Source: Formicarius rufipectus
Taxonomy: Eukaryota > Chordata > Aves > Passeriformes > Formicariidae
DNA: 64,000 bases
Reading direction: 5' to 3'
Assembly: GCA_013399695.1 (NCBI GenBank)
Contig: VXAU01001827.1
Span: 66,165-130,164, forward strand
Part shown: in pieces, positions 47,713-56,949 of the stretch
How the letters are laid out: every line of letters starts with the position of its first letter
Position numbering within the stretch: position 1 is the first letter of the stretch
The notes under the pieces: model-generated
What the model was told of the DNA's origin: nothing
Database searches by the model: none
What the model saw: only the letters and a program-made list of their open reading frames with translations
Made by a program: the position numbers and the translations under genes

Positions 47713-47777
47713 AATAAACATGTGTTTATCAATAAGCATGTGTTTACCAATATTCATTATAATAAACACAATAAACA
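47713..47777. promoter_or_regulatory. Cluster of five forkhead-type motifs with an 18-bp tandem duplication
   Basis: Five matches to the forkhead consensus RTAAACA lie in 64 bp: ATAAACA at 47,714-47,720, the reverse form TGTTTAT at 47,723-47,729, the reverse form TGTTTAC at 47,741-47,747, and ATAAACA at 47,762-47,768 and 47,771-47,777. The first part is an 18-bp tandem duplication (47,713-47,730 and 47,731-47,748) with 16 of 18 positions equal. A FOX-bound enhancer is possible, but AT-rich DNA produces such motifs often, so function is inferred only. Confidence 0.4.
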
Positions 47778-48440
47778 CCCTCTTTGTGTTTTCACTCTCT
47801 CTGCTCATCATCCAGGGAACCACCATGACCTGCAGGTGGCTAATTTTGGGTGAGGTGAGTGTAATTACAACAAACTGGGAAAAGATTGGGAATCTTTATA
47901 ACCTTGTATTTTAGAGACATTAAAACCCCTCCTGTACAGCTAACTTTCAGTGAGAGTGAAGGAGTACTCCACTTCTGAACTAAATCAAAGCTTCCTTGCT
48001 TGTTTTTGCAGTGGTGTGTGAGTGCAGTTTCACACTGACTTTTGAGGAATTTGGGGTTTTGAACATTTTAAATTGGATCCCAGCGACTATGCTACTACAA
48101 AGAGAGAAAGGAAACCTGCAGGGGAGAGATAGGATTTTATTCCCAAAAGAAAACAGCATAAGAACATCTATTCTAGACAGTGCTGGGGACAAGGTTAAAA
48201 GTTTTGCTTGCTGGAACTCTGTTGATTTGAGTTTTTGCCAAGTGAAATCACTGTTTTTCCTGCATATTTCCAGGTACAATGTAGAAGGGAGATTTTTTGC
48301 AGGAAAGGTTTGGAGATGGCATTGAAATGGACTGACTGCAGACTGTGTTCTTCAGTTGTTCCTACCCAGAAAGATTTTAGAAGTCACTTAACTGTACATT
48401 TTCATTTGAGATCTAATTTTGAGCATCATCCTGGTTGTTT
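47778..48440. other. Unique non-coding sequence
   Basis: No gene recognised. Open frames of 99-109 codons overlap on opposite strands at 47,980-48,325 without domains. Confidence 0.5.
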
Positions 48441-48633
48441 TCATAGACTCAAAGAATTTTTTAGGGTGGGAAAGACCTTTAAGATCTTCAAGTCCATCTA
48501 TTAATATAACACTGCCAAGGCCACTACTAAACCATATCCCTCAGTGCCACATCCACATGTCTTTTAAATGCCTTCAGATGACTTCACTATTTCCCTGGGC
48601 AGCTGTGCCAGGGCCCACACTCTTCTAGTGAAG
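48441..48633 (-). mobile_element. CR1 LINE fragment, antisense
   Basis: TCATAGACTCAAAGAATTTT, AAAGACCTTTAAGATCTTC, AAGTCCATCTATTAATATAAC, ACTGCCAAGGCCACTAC, CCACATCCACATGTCTTTTA and TTCCCTGGGCAGC follow the complement of the CR1 3' end of the subfamily at 46.7 kb. Confidence 0.93.
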
Positions 48634-50180
48634 CCATGTGGGCTTAAACCAAAGACATGATGCTTTAGCATAAGGTATATGAGTCTGCCAGATGCTCCAA
48701 GACCACATAAATAGCTGGTACTAGTCTACACCACCACATGTTCCTTTGTCTTATTGGTACTAAACCAGGGGTAACATTTTGGTGACTACCTCTACCACAA
48801 AATTTGAGCAAAATATAGTCACGTTCCCCTTGTGTACACTTCCCCACTGACTGTTATATTAAGTTGCAGTTAAATTAATTGCAACATCAGCATGAATATA
48901 ATGCATAACTCTCTTGAACTGGTTACCTTCACTGCTATCATTTATCCCATTAAAATACACACAAAATTATGCTTCTTGCTTCTCTGGGGCAAGATGTGTC
49001 TGCACACTGATAGCAAACACAAGTCTTTAGAGTTCTGGTTTGAAATATGCTGTAAAAGTTGTTCCATCAAAACCTCTAGGCAACTTGCATTTGGATGAAT
49101 CTAAATGCAGCTCTATCTGTCAATATGAGATTTCAGGATTACTCTATTTACAGTGTCCAAGTTGCAGAGGAACTCTTTAAATAGGAACTGCCTGGCTCAA
49201 TAACCCATGGAGGTAAAAGTCTTGGTATTTGTCATAGTTTATAGTGATATGCTCAATATTCTACAACTGTATGTAGAAATGCAAACAATTTAGCAAATCA
49301 GCAAATTTTCCTTGTGGGTCTTCTTGTTCTTGAACTGGAGAAGTATTCCTCTGTGTCTCAGCTGTCATCACATGCTTGACAGATTTTGGAATGGAATGTA
49401 ACAAGGTGTCCAAAACCATCGGAGACAGATTTTTGTCCCATACTAAAATAAACAGTAAGTAGTAACTTGGTCATTTTAGCAGAGTCGTGTGCCCTGGAAA
49501 ACTGATAAGTGGGTGGTTGGGAGCCCCCAGGTCTACACATGCCTTACTAGATACTTGTAGACAGGGGTTTCTACTCCTTTTAATGGTTTTACAAAGAATT
49601 TTTCCTTCTTTTAAGAGACGTAATTGCACTGAGACTGATCCTCAATAAAATGTGACTTTTCTGAAATGCTCTAAAATTTATTTTTCTAGTTATCACCTTC
49701 ATCTCGTGTTGGTTCTCCCTGTCATAAGGAGGTGATCTTTGTCTTTATACCATAATCTCCATTTGTGTATATAACAGTTGAACAAGGCTTTGTTTTCCAG
49801 ATGAACATGTGAAAATCTGTGTTTAAAGAAAAACTGGAGCATTCAGGTACATTGCACTCATCCTTGCCATCAAAATGTACAGAGAAGGCCTTGATTCCAA
49901 CCAATCTTTGACTTTCAGGTCTGAATATTAAGCAAATGCAGAGAACAGTCAAATATATTCAGGATGGAATTCTTCACTGCCAGCAGAAGGGGTTTATTTC
50001 TGAGACAATCACACTCTCTTTAAATGGGGACTTTAAATGTACTTGTAGTGCACATTTTCTTACCTCCTTTAGAAAAAAGTATCCACCTTGGCTCTGCTGA
50101 TATTTCTGACATGGATTTGAGTAGAGTTGAAGGAGTCTAGCTCAGATTTAGATATCTGCAATGCTTCAGAGAATGAAGAT
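48634..50180. other. Unique non-coding sequence
   Basis: No supported gene or repeat. Confidence 0.5.
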
Positions 50181-50592
50181 GCTCTGAGAAGACAGGTTGG
50201 GAGAGCTGAGATTGTTCAGTGTGGTGAAGACAAGGATTTGGGGAGATCTTAAAGCACCTTCCAGTACCTAAAGGAAGTTTACAAGAAGCCTGGAGAGGAA
50301 TTTTTCACAAGGGCATGTAGTGATAGGACAGGGGAAAATATCCTTAAGCAGAAGATTAGGTTTGGATTAGATATTGAGAAGAAATACATTTATGTGAGGA
50401 TAGTGAGACTCTGGCACAGGTTGCCCGGAGAAGTTGTGGCTGCCCCATCCATTGGGGTGTTCAAGGCCAGGCTGGATGGTGTTCTGAGTAGCCTGGTCCA
50501 GTAGAAGGCGTCCCTGCCCATGGTAGGAAAGTTGGAACCCCATGACCTTTAAGGTCCCTTCCAACCCAAACCATTCCATAATTCTAAGGTTC
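50181..50592 (+). mobile_element. CR1 LINE, 412-bp copy, 3' end
   Basis: Sense CR1 with an intact order of blocks: GGGAGAGCTGAGATTGTTCA, CAGTACCTAAAGGAAGTTTAC, GATAGGACAGGGGAAAATAT, GGTTTGGATTAGATATTGAG, CACAGGTTGCCCGGAGAAG, CAAGGCCAGGCTGGATGG, GGTCCAGTAGAAGGCGTCCC and CCTTTAAGGTCCCTTCC, ending CCATTCCATAATTCTAAGG. It is the best reference in the window for the deletion in the 42-kb copy. Confidence 0.95.
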
Positions 50593-51712
50593 TCCAAGTG
50601 ATGGCAATGTAACCACTTTGTCAATCCCACTCAGTGCAGGTATTGCTGTAAATCACTTCCTGCTATGCACGGTAGGAATGAACTCGTTCAACTTATTTCC
50701 CAGTGTCATCCTGTGACTCAAAATCTTTCTTTTCTAACCTCAGATTTGATATCAGTACTCTGATTGTCCATTAACTTCCAACACTTCAGTTCTTCCAGCA
50801 CTGGGTTGTTCTGAAGGAAGCTGTCAGGCAAAATGACATTGGCCGTCAACAACTGTGTCCTATTTCACAGGATCATAGAATGAATAACCTGAATTAAACT
50901 CTTTTACAGTTATAGCCAAAAGTGGAAGTCCTACAATGCCAGGTATATGGTAGGTCTTGATAAACTGCGAAAGAAGTTATGAAAATCTTCATCAGTACAA
51001 TTGTTATTCTCGAACTTCAAAATGTTGTATTTTTATAGTAGATTCACTGGGAGTATTTTTACACAGGCACAAGGTTTGCAGAAATACCCTGACTATTAGG
51101 AAGTTCAACTTGCTTTATGGCAGATGCAGAAGCAGCTGTCAAGCCCTTCACTCAAAATAATTTCTTTATCATGGTCACCAAACAAACTTGTCTCAGGACA
51201 GTCAACTGTGGTGTCTTATGTGCACAGATACGGTCTCTGGGGTACAAGACCTTTGGGTTATCCACCAGTTAGGCTGCTATTATAACCAGTGCACCACAGA
51301 ATATGAGGTGCAATTCTCCACGGGGAGGAAAAGAAACAGAACTCCTTGAAATGATTTCGCAACTGATATTTTACTGAAGCTGGTAAACAGTAGACTTCCT
51401 CCAAGGTCTCTAATTCCCAAATTAGGAAGCACAACAGACTCTCACTGTGCAAATCTGCTTAAATTCAAGTGCAAATGGTTTAATGACTGAAGTAAGTAAA
51501 GCAAATCTTAACTTTCATTGCAAATAACATATTTATCAATTTAATGCTGGAAAAGAAAATAAAAGTCAGCTTGAATCAATCAGAAAGACCTAAGTTGATG
51601 ACTTTTTTCCTTCTTATTTTTAAATTTTGTGGTAAAAAACCCTTATTTGAGAGTGTAGGACTGGGAAGACAAAATGTTGCACATTGCAACACTAAGTGAA
51701 ACGTGCTTATAT
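50593..51712. other. Unique non-coding sequence
   Basis: No supported gene. A short GGATCATAGAATGA word at 50,871 recalls a CR1 terminus but is too short to call. Confidence 0.5.
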
Positions 51713-52095
51713 TTAAGAGCAAAAGTGACTGTACTGGATCAGACTAGTATTCTGTCTCCAGTAGGAGCCAGAAATTAATGTCTATGTACAATATTTCTTC
51801 AGAATTCTCCCGCAGCCTTCAATAGCTTACACCTCATGGGTTTCAAGAACCTGAAATCATGCTTTGTACTTAATTCAATGAACTTTTTATCTAAGAAGTT
51901 TTATAGGCAACCGAAGATTTATCACTTGCAATATCCAGTGTCTGGAAATAGGGAATCCCATGGTCTGACTGCATCTTCTGTGATAAGGAACTTTGTCTAG
52001 TTTGTTTTAAATCTCTGTTCTGGCTTTCATTGGATCCACCTCACTGTTGCACAAGGGCCATGAACATTCCCTCTCCAATATGTTCAATTTATTTA
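51713..52095 (+). mobile_element. Ancient amniote interspersed repeat remnant
   Basis: Begins AAAAGTGACTGTACTGGATC and AGACTAGTATTCTGTCTCC, then about 200 bp later GGGAATCCCATGGTCTGACTG, CTGTGATAAGGAACTTTG and TTGTTTTAAATCTCTG. This order matches a very old repeat abundant in turtle and crocodilian genomes (TACTGGGTCAGACC ... GAGTTCCACAGG ... TTGTTTTAAACCTGC). It is strongly diverged. I cannot name the Repbase family; the match is from memory. Confidence 0.5.
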
Positions 52096-52769
52096 ATTAA
52101 AAAAAGATTCCGAAACCCATGAATAAGTATGACTCATTTCTTGCCACTAAATGGGAAGTAGAAAATGCTTGTGCCAAAACCATTTTTCCCTCCAGCTGCT
52201 GGGAGATACCTAAGACTGGGCATCCCCATGGTCCCCGCTGCTCTTGTGTTTACGGGCCAACCTTTTTGGACAGAAAGCCCCACTGTGAGGTGAAAACTGC
52301 TTTGGCATCACAGCAGACAGAGGGCAGAATTCTGGTCATGGCAACTGTTGCTGGATGGGCAGAAGAAACATTTTTCTTTTTAAAAAAATAAAAAAGCTCT
52401 ATGACATTGTTTTGTGGTCAGTGATGCCAGAGTTGGAAAAAACCTGCCTCTGTGACTGAAGTTTTCCTGCATATTTCCTCTGGCTTTGCCTGAGGTCTGT
52501 GATTTGCTTTCACATGTCTCACTGGTTTTGTTGTGGTTGCAGTTTGAGTCATATTTCCTAGCTGAACCCAACTAGGAACACTGATCTTATCGCCATAGCA
52601 AAATCATTCATAGATGTGCTTCACAGCTCAGATTTGGTAGATGATGGTAGGCAAAAATGATGGAAAATACTTAATAAATTTTTCCTCTCTCAGCCACTAA
52701 AAAAATACCTGTGTCAGGCCACACACATGCAAACACCCCTGAGAGTGTCTTAAATCAGATCTCTAAATT
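52096..52769. other. Unique spacer
   Basis: No gene or repeat recognised. A 90-codon frame (52,119-52,391) has no domain. Confidence 0.45.
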
Positions 52770-52823
52770 AGAGAATCAGAGAATAACAGAATAGTTTGGC
52801 TTGGAAGGGGCCTTAAAGAAGGC
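52770..52823 (-). mobile_element. CR1 LINE fragment, terminal 54 bp, antisense
   Basis: AGAGAATCAGAGAATAACAG, then AATAGTTTGGCTTGGAAGG and GGCCTTAAAG: complement of the CR1 terminus with two degenerate terminal repeat units. Confidence 0.85.
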
Positions 52824-53307
52824 ATTAATTAAGTTCTGTTGAACACTCTGGGTAAACTGAGACTCTTATGCAGGACTTGAGGGCTTTAGGAATGCTGAAT
52901 CTTTTTTAGGTGTGATTTCTAGCAGGTAATCCTCCTACCTCCCAGGACCTAGAAGTCTCCTGGCCATTGTGTGGACATGGACTTTAGTGGTGCTACCTTA
53001 CAACTAAGAGCACGACTGTGGAGGAGGTAGAGGAGACCAAACTCCCACCCTGCAATGGAACACCTCTGTGTTCAGAACAACCTGCTGACTCAGCCCTCGT
53101 GTCGACCAAAACCATCAGCAAGGAACTCCATCATGCAAATTTACACACAGCATATTTCTTGGGTCAGGCCTGAAATCAAAATTCCTTTAAGGAAGATGAG
53201 ACTTTAAACACTTGCTGTTGGGAGAAAAAAAAAGAAGTCCCCAAAGGCCTTGTCTAAACTCGTGACACAGTCACAAACATCTTCTTCCACTTCAGTCTCT
53301 CCCTCTG
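52824..53307. other. Unique spacer up to the third solo LTR
   Basis: No gene recognised. The last five bases (CTCTG, 53,303-53,307) are the left copy of the LTR target-site duplication. Confidence 0.5.
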
Positions 53308-54325
53308 TGTGGTGATTTTCACCCGGTGTCCACCCAAACCTCCAGGCCCCCCAGAGGGAAAGGAAAAAGGAGAAAAGGCAAAAAAACAGCTGAGAGATAA
53401 TGACAAAACAAACTCAGAGTGGCTAAATACTTAAATTTATTGCTTATAAGATACGAACTAAAAGTAATAAAACTAAAAAGTAAGAAATAAATCAGTCTTA
53501 AGAACACCTTTCTCCTCCCACTCCTCCTTTTCTCCAGCAGTTCAAGGGAGCAGAGAATGGGAGTTTGCAGCCGGTTGCTGTTTCTGCCACTGCTCTTGTC
53601 CTGGGGGTCACTCCATGGGGTGCAGGGGGGTCTATGCACCCCAGTGAATCTCCATGGGCTGCAGGGGGACAACCTGCTCCACCACGGTCCTCACCACGGG
53701 CTACGGAGGGGACCATAGCTCTGAGTCCTTCCCCTGCTCCCATGGGGTCCCTACTACAGGAGACAGCCCTTGATAGACTCTCCAATGTGAGTCCACCCCC
53801 CAGGCAACACTTCTACTGGGGGAAAAACCTGCTCCGGCATGGGTCTCCTTCTCCATGGGGCACTGCCACGAGTCTCCTCAAGGATCTCGCTCCATCCTGG
53901 GCCTCTCACAGGGCAACAGCTCCTTCCTGCATCCACCTGCTCCTCCACGGGCCATGTGGAAAGTTCTCTGCACCTTGATGCTCCTCCATGGGCTGCAGGG
54001 GTGGGGGGAATAACTTTTAGTCCTTCCTCCTGCCCTGCTCCAGTGTGGGGTCCCTTCTTCTCCTCCTGCTCCGACCTTGGTCTCTGCGTTGTTATCTCAT
54101 GGCTGGAATTTCCAACTGCCCCACACTCCTAAATTCTTAAATATGTTATCACAGAAACATGACTGTGATTCTTAATTGGCTCCACTTTGGCCACCAGCAG
54201 GAAGTCCCTCCTGGCCCTGGCTGTCATTGGCTCCACAGGACAGGGGAAGCTTCCATCAGCTTCTAACAGAAGCCACCCTGGTAGCTCCCCCTTCTACTAA
54301 AATTCAGCTACAAAAACCTATGCCA
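53308..54325 (-). mobile_element. Solo LTR of family A, antisense, with perfect target-site duplication
   Basis: A 1,018-bp element, almost the same length as the 22-kb copy but inverted. The plus strand runs from TGTGGTGATTTTCACCCGG to AAAAACCTATGCCA, so ends are TG...CA. Perfect 5-bp direct repeats CTCTG flank it at 53,303-53,307 and 54,326-54,330. Shared blocks with the 22-kb LTR include CACCCGGTGTCCACCC, CAAACTCAGAGTGGCTAAAT, GGAATTTCCAACTGCCCC and CCTGTCCTGTGGAGCC (complement). The AATAAA signal appears as TTTATT near 53,437-53,442. Open frames of 94-137 codons in both strands are by-products. No internal retroviral genes are adjacent. Confidence 0.93.
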
Positions 54326-56607
54326 CTCTGTTAAAAACTAAAGAGAGTGTTTGCAGATCCCTACAGCAGCTGTCCCTTTTAAGCCAGAGACATGGCAATA
54401 CGATGCACACTATTGGCCCGTGGATGGGAAGACACTGTATTTATCAAAACAGACAATTTTTGTCTCTTATTTTTAGTAAATTCCTAGGCAAAGCAGTGGG
54501 AGTCCATTACCAGACTTTTCAAATAACAGTTTCGAATTCTGAATTAGAAACTGGCAAGTGTGTGGGGTAAATTTCAGGAGGGTCTCATCAACAGCAAATG
54601 TGAGATGCAAATTCAACTAAAGCCTACAGTTTAATCCTCATTAAGGGACTCATTGGTGTCCACTTTATCAGGATAATGAGATAGAAAACAAGAGTCCTAA
54701 GGGAGACCTTAATTAGGAGTTTTGGCAGGTGTGTTAAAATGAGTGTATGATGACTGATTCAAGGGGTTTACTGTCACTGCATTTTGCTGCTAATATGCAT
54801 TTGCAAATATATCTTAGAATCCTAAACCTTGAAGTGCATTTGGACTCTAGTTCAAGTAGCTCTCCTCATTCTGTGATTTTTCAAGTCCTTCCTGCAAATT
54901 CCTTTAGACCTTCAATCTCTCTGCCCAGTCAGACATTAGGACACAGGCTCACTTGCAAGGCTCCTTACGAATTGTTATGTGTAAATAGTCAATGTGGGAA
55001 GCCGTTTGACTCTTGCAAAGCTGATTAAGGATAGTCTTGGGGCAAAAACAGTGGAAAGAAGTTCCTGGTCAGGACACACATACCCTATTCAAGCTGGGGC
55101 AAATAATTTAATTTCTTTATGCCTCTGATCCCTGCCTATAAACTGGAAAAGAATACTATTTGCTTGTGTGTCTTTCTTTTATTATCATTTCCTATTTTAA
55201 GCTTTCTCAGACAAAACCTTCTTTTTACTGGGTTTGTATAGACAACAAACTCTCCAGTGCTGATTGTGGCTGTTAGTGGATCCTGCAATGTGTCTTCATC
55301 ACATCACCTTCCTCTTGGACTGCAACACATCTGTCTTCTCTGCTTTCTCCACAGCTTCAGTACTACCTGGCCATTGCATTGGACTTGGCTGCTGCTTTGG
55401 CAAACTAAATGTCATTTCATGGACAGTCAAATTTCCAGAAGCTGAATGATCCTGCAGTGCTCTGAACCCAGAAGCAAGGAAGGATTGTTCAATCAGCACA
55501 GTCAGTAGGTCAGGAATGCCCCAGACCATCAGCTGTTGGGGCTGCAGCATGTACTGGAGAAACAGCTGTCTGTACCAGCCTCGTTCTTGCTGATTTTAGC
55601 ATAGCTCTTTCAGCAGTCATCACCCATGAACAGGCTTTCAAACTGTAAGGACATTTGGTCTGACTATACTAGTAATAAAATAAGCTTAACTTTTTATTAC
55701 TATGCTAGTAATTAATTTTCATAACAGTTTATTACCATACTGTGATTTTATTACTATAAAATGTGTCAGTTACTTTTCCCTGATCCAAGACAGAATTCAC
55801 ATCTACAGAGATCATCTCTTTCCTTCTCCACAACCAATGACCTGAATTTCCTACCAACCATGATCCCTATGTGCACATCATCAGATGCCATGTGGTTTTG
55901 TTGCTGGTTGGAATGGGCCAAACCCCAGCAGTGGGTTCAGGAGCCATTCTAGCAATGAGCAGCGCAGTTTGCCACAGGGTAGTGCTGGGACCTGGGGCTA
56001 GGTCTGCTTTAGTAGCACAGCTGCAGCTTAAACACATTCCTCATCAAACTTCTCTAAAATCACTGATGCCAACTGCCCTCCCTGCTGCATTGGAATTAAA
56101 GAGTGCTATGGAAAAGATTTTTTTGATTTTTGTTTCTTTTACAACATAAAATTCATAAGAAAATGGAGAAAATTTGAATAACTGGTTGAAAATCCATAAG
56201 ATAAAATGGCTACTTAAGGATATTTACTGTGACTAGACTAAAAATTATTGTTTCACTTCCTCTGTATAGATAAATATAGTACTTAGCATTACTGTTGTAA
56301 AATCTTCTTGAAGGAAGTAATATAATGTGAGCAAAAAGTGAATGAAATTCATGCTATTTTTTAAAATATACAGGATTGTATTAGACTTCTACTCCTGTTT
56401 TTTTGACTGCTGCTATGTTGGCACAGATAATCATCAGAGAGTTGTTTTCTGGAGACGACAGAAGGAAATGATTGACAGAGTTTGACTGCCATTGTGCTAT
56501 GGAAAAGAGTGTCATAATATGGGAGAGTATTGGGTTATTTGCAATAAGAATGTAGAGAAAAATAAGTAATTTCATTTCAAATGCATGGTATGGAACAGCC
56601 AAAGGGA
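54326..56607. other. Unique non-coding sequence
   Basis: No supported gene. 54,560-54,760 is complex AT-rich DNA with TTAATTAGG and GATAATGAGA motifs and no repeat. A hairpin-forming AT segment lies at 55,663-55,710. Frames up to 93 codons have no domain. Confidence 0.45.
55663..55710. repeat. AT-rich inverted repeat
   Basis: The arms ACTATACTAGTAATAAAA and TTTTATTACTATGCTAGT pair at about 15 of 18 positions around a loop of about 12 bases. TTTTATTACTA recurs at 55,746-55,756. Confidence 0.55.
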
Positions 56608-56825
56608 CTGGATATTAGGAAAAATTTCTTCATTAAAAGGCTGGTCAGGCATTGGAAGAGGTTGCCCAGGGAAGTGGTGGAATCATTATCCCTGGAGAGG
56701 CTTTAAAAGATGTGAAGATGTGGCACCTGGGGACATGGTTTAGTGGTGGTCTTGGCAGCGCTGGGGGAACCACTGGAGTTTATTATCTTAGTGATGTTTT
56801 CCAACATTAATGATTCTGTGGTTCC
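56608..56825 (+). mobile_element. CR1 LINE fragment, 3' end
   Basis: Sense CR1: CTGGATATTAGGAAAAATTT, TTGGAAGAGGTTGCCCAGGG, AAGTGGTGGAATCATTATCC, CCTGGAGAGGCTTTAAAAG, TGTGGCACCTGGGGACATGG, TTTAGTGGTGGTCTTGGCAG and TTAATGATTCTGTGGTTCC. This is the GGCACCTGGGGACATGG subfamily. Confidence 0.94.
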
Positions 56826-56839
56826 AGATTCACAGGTGG

Positions 56840-56949
56840 GATTCACAGTCCCCCTTGTGGTGGGACTCTTGGGGTCCTGTGCTGGGCTGAGGGTTGGACT
56901 CAACAATCCTTAGGGGTCCCTTCCAAGTCAGCGTATTCTGTGATTCTGG
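56840..56949 (+). mobile_element. CR1 LINE fragment adjoining the previous one
   Basis: Sense terminal part of the subfamily seen at 15.1 kb: GTGGGACTCTTGGGGTCC, GAGGGTTGGACTCAACAATC, CTTAGGGGTCCCTTCCAAG and TATTCTGTGATTCTGG. It begins about 15 bp after the end of a different CR1 subfamily in the same orientation, a tandem or targeted insertion next to an older copy. Confidence 0.9.

Noticed and set aside
50871..50884. CR1 terminus at GGATCATAGAATGA
   Set aside because: Only about 14 bases match and the following sequence does not continue as CR1.
53565..53978. 137-codon plus-strand frame
   Set aside because: Antisense to the 53-kb solo LTR.
22004..54325. A single large provirus bounded by the 22-kb and 53-kb LTRs
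   Set aside because: The LTRs are in opposite orientation, have different flanking duplications, and no gag, pol or env sequence lies between them.
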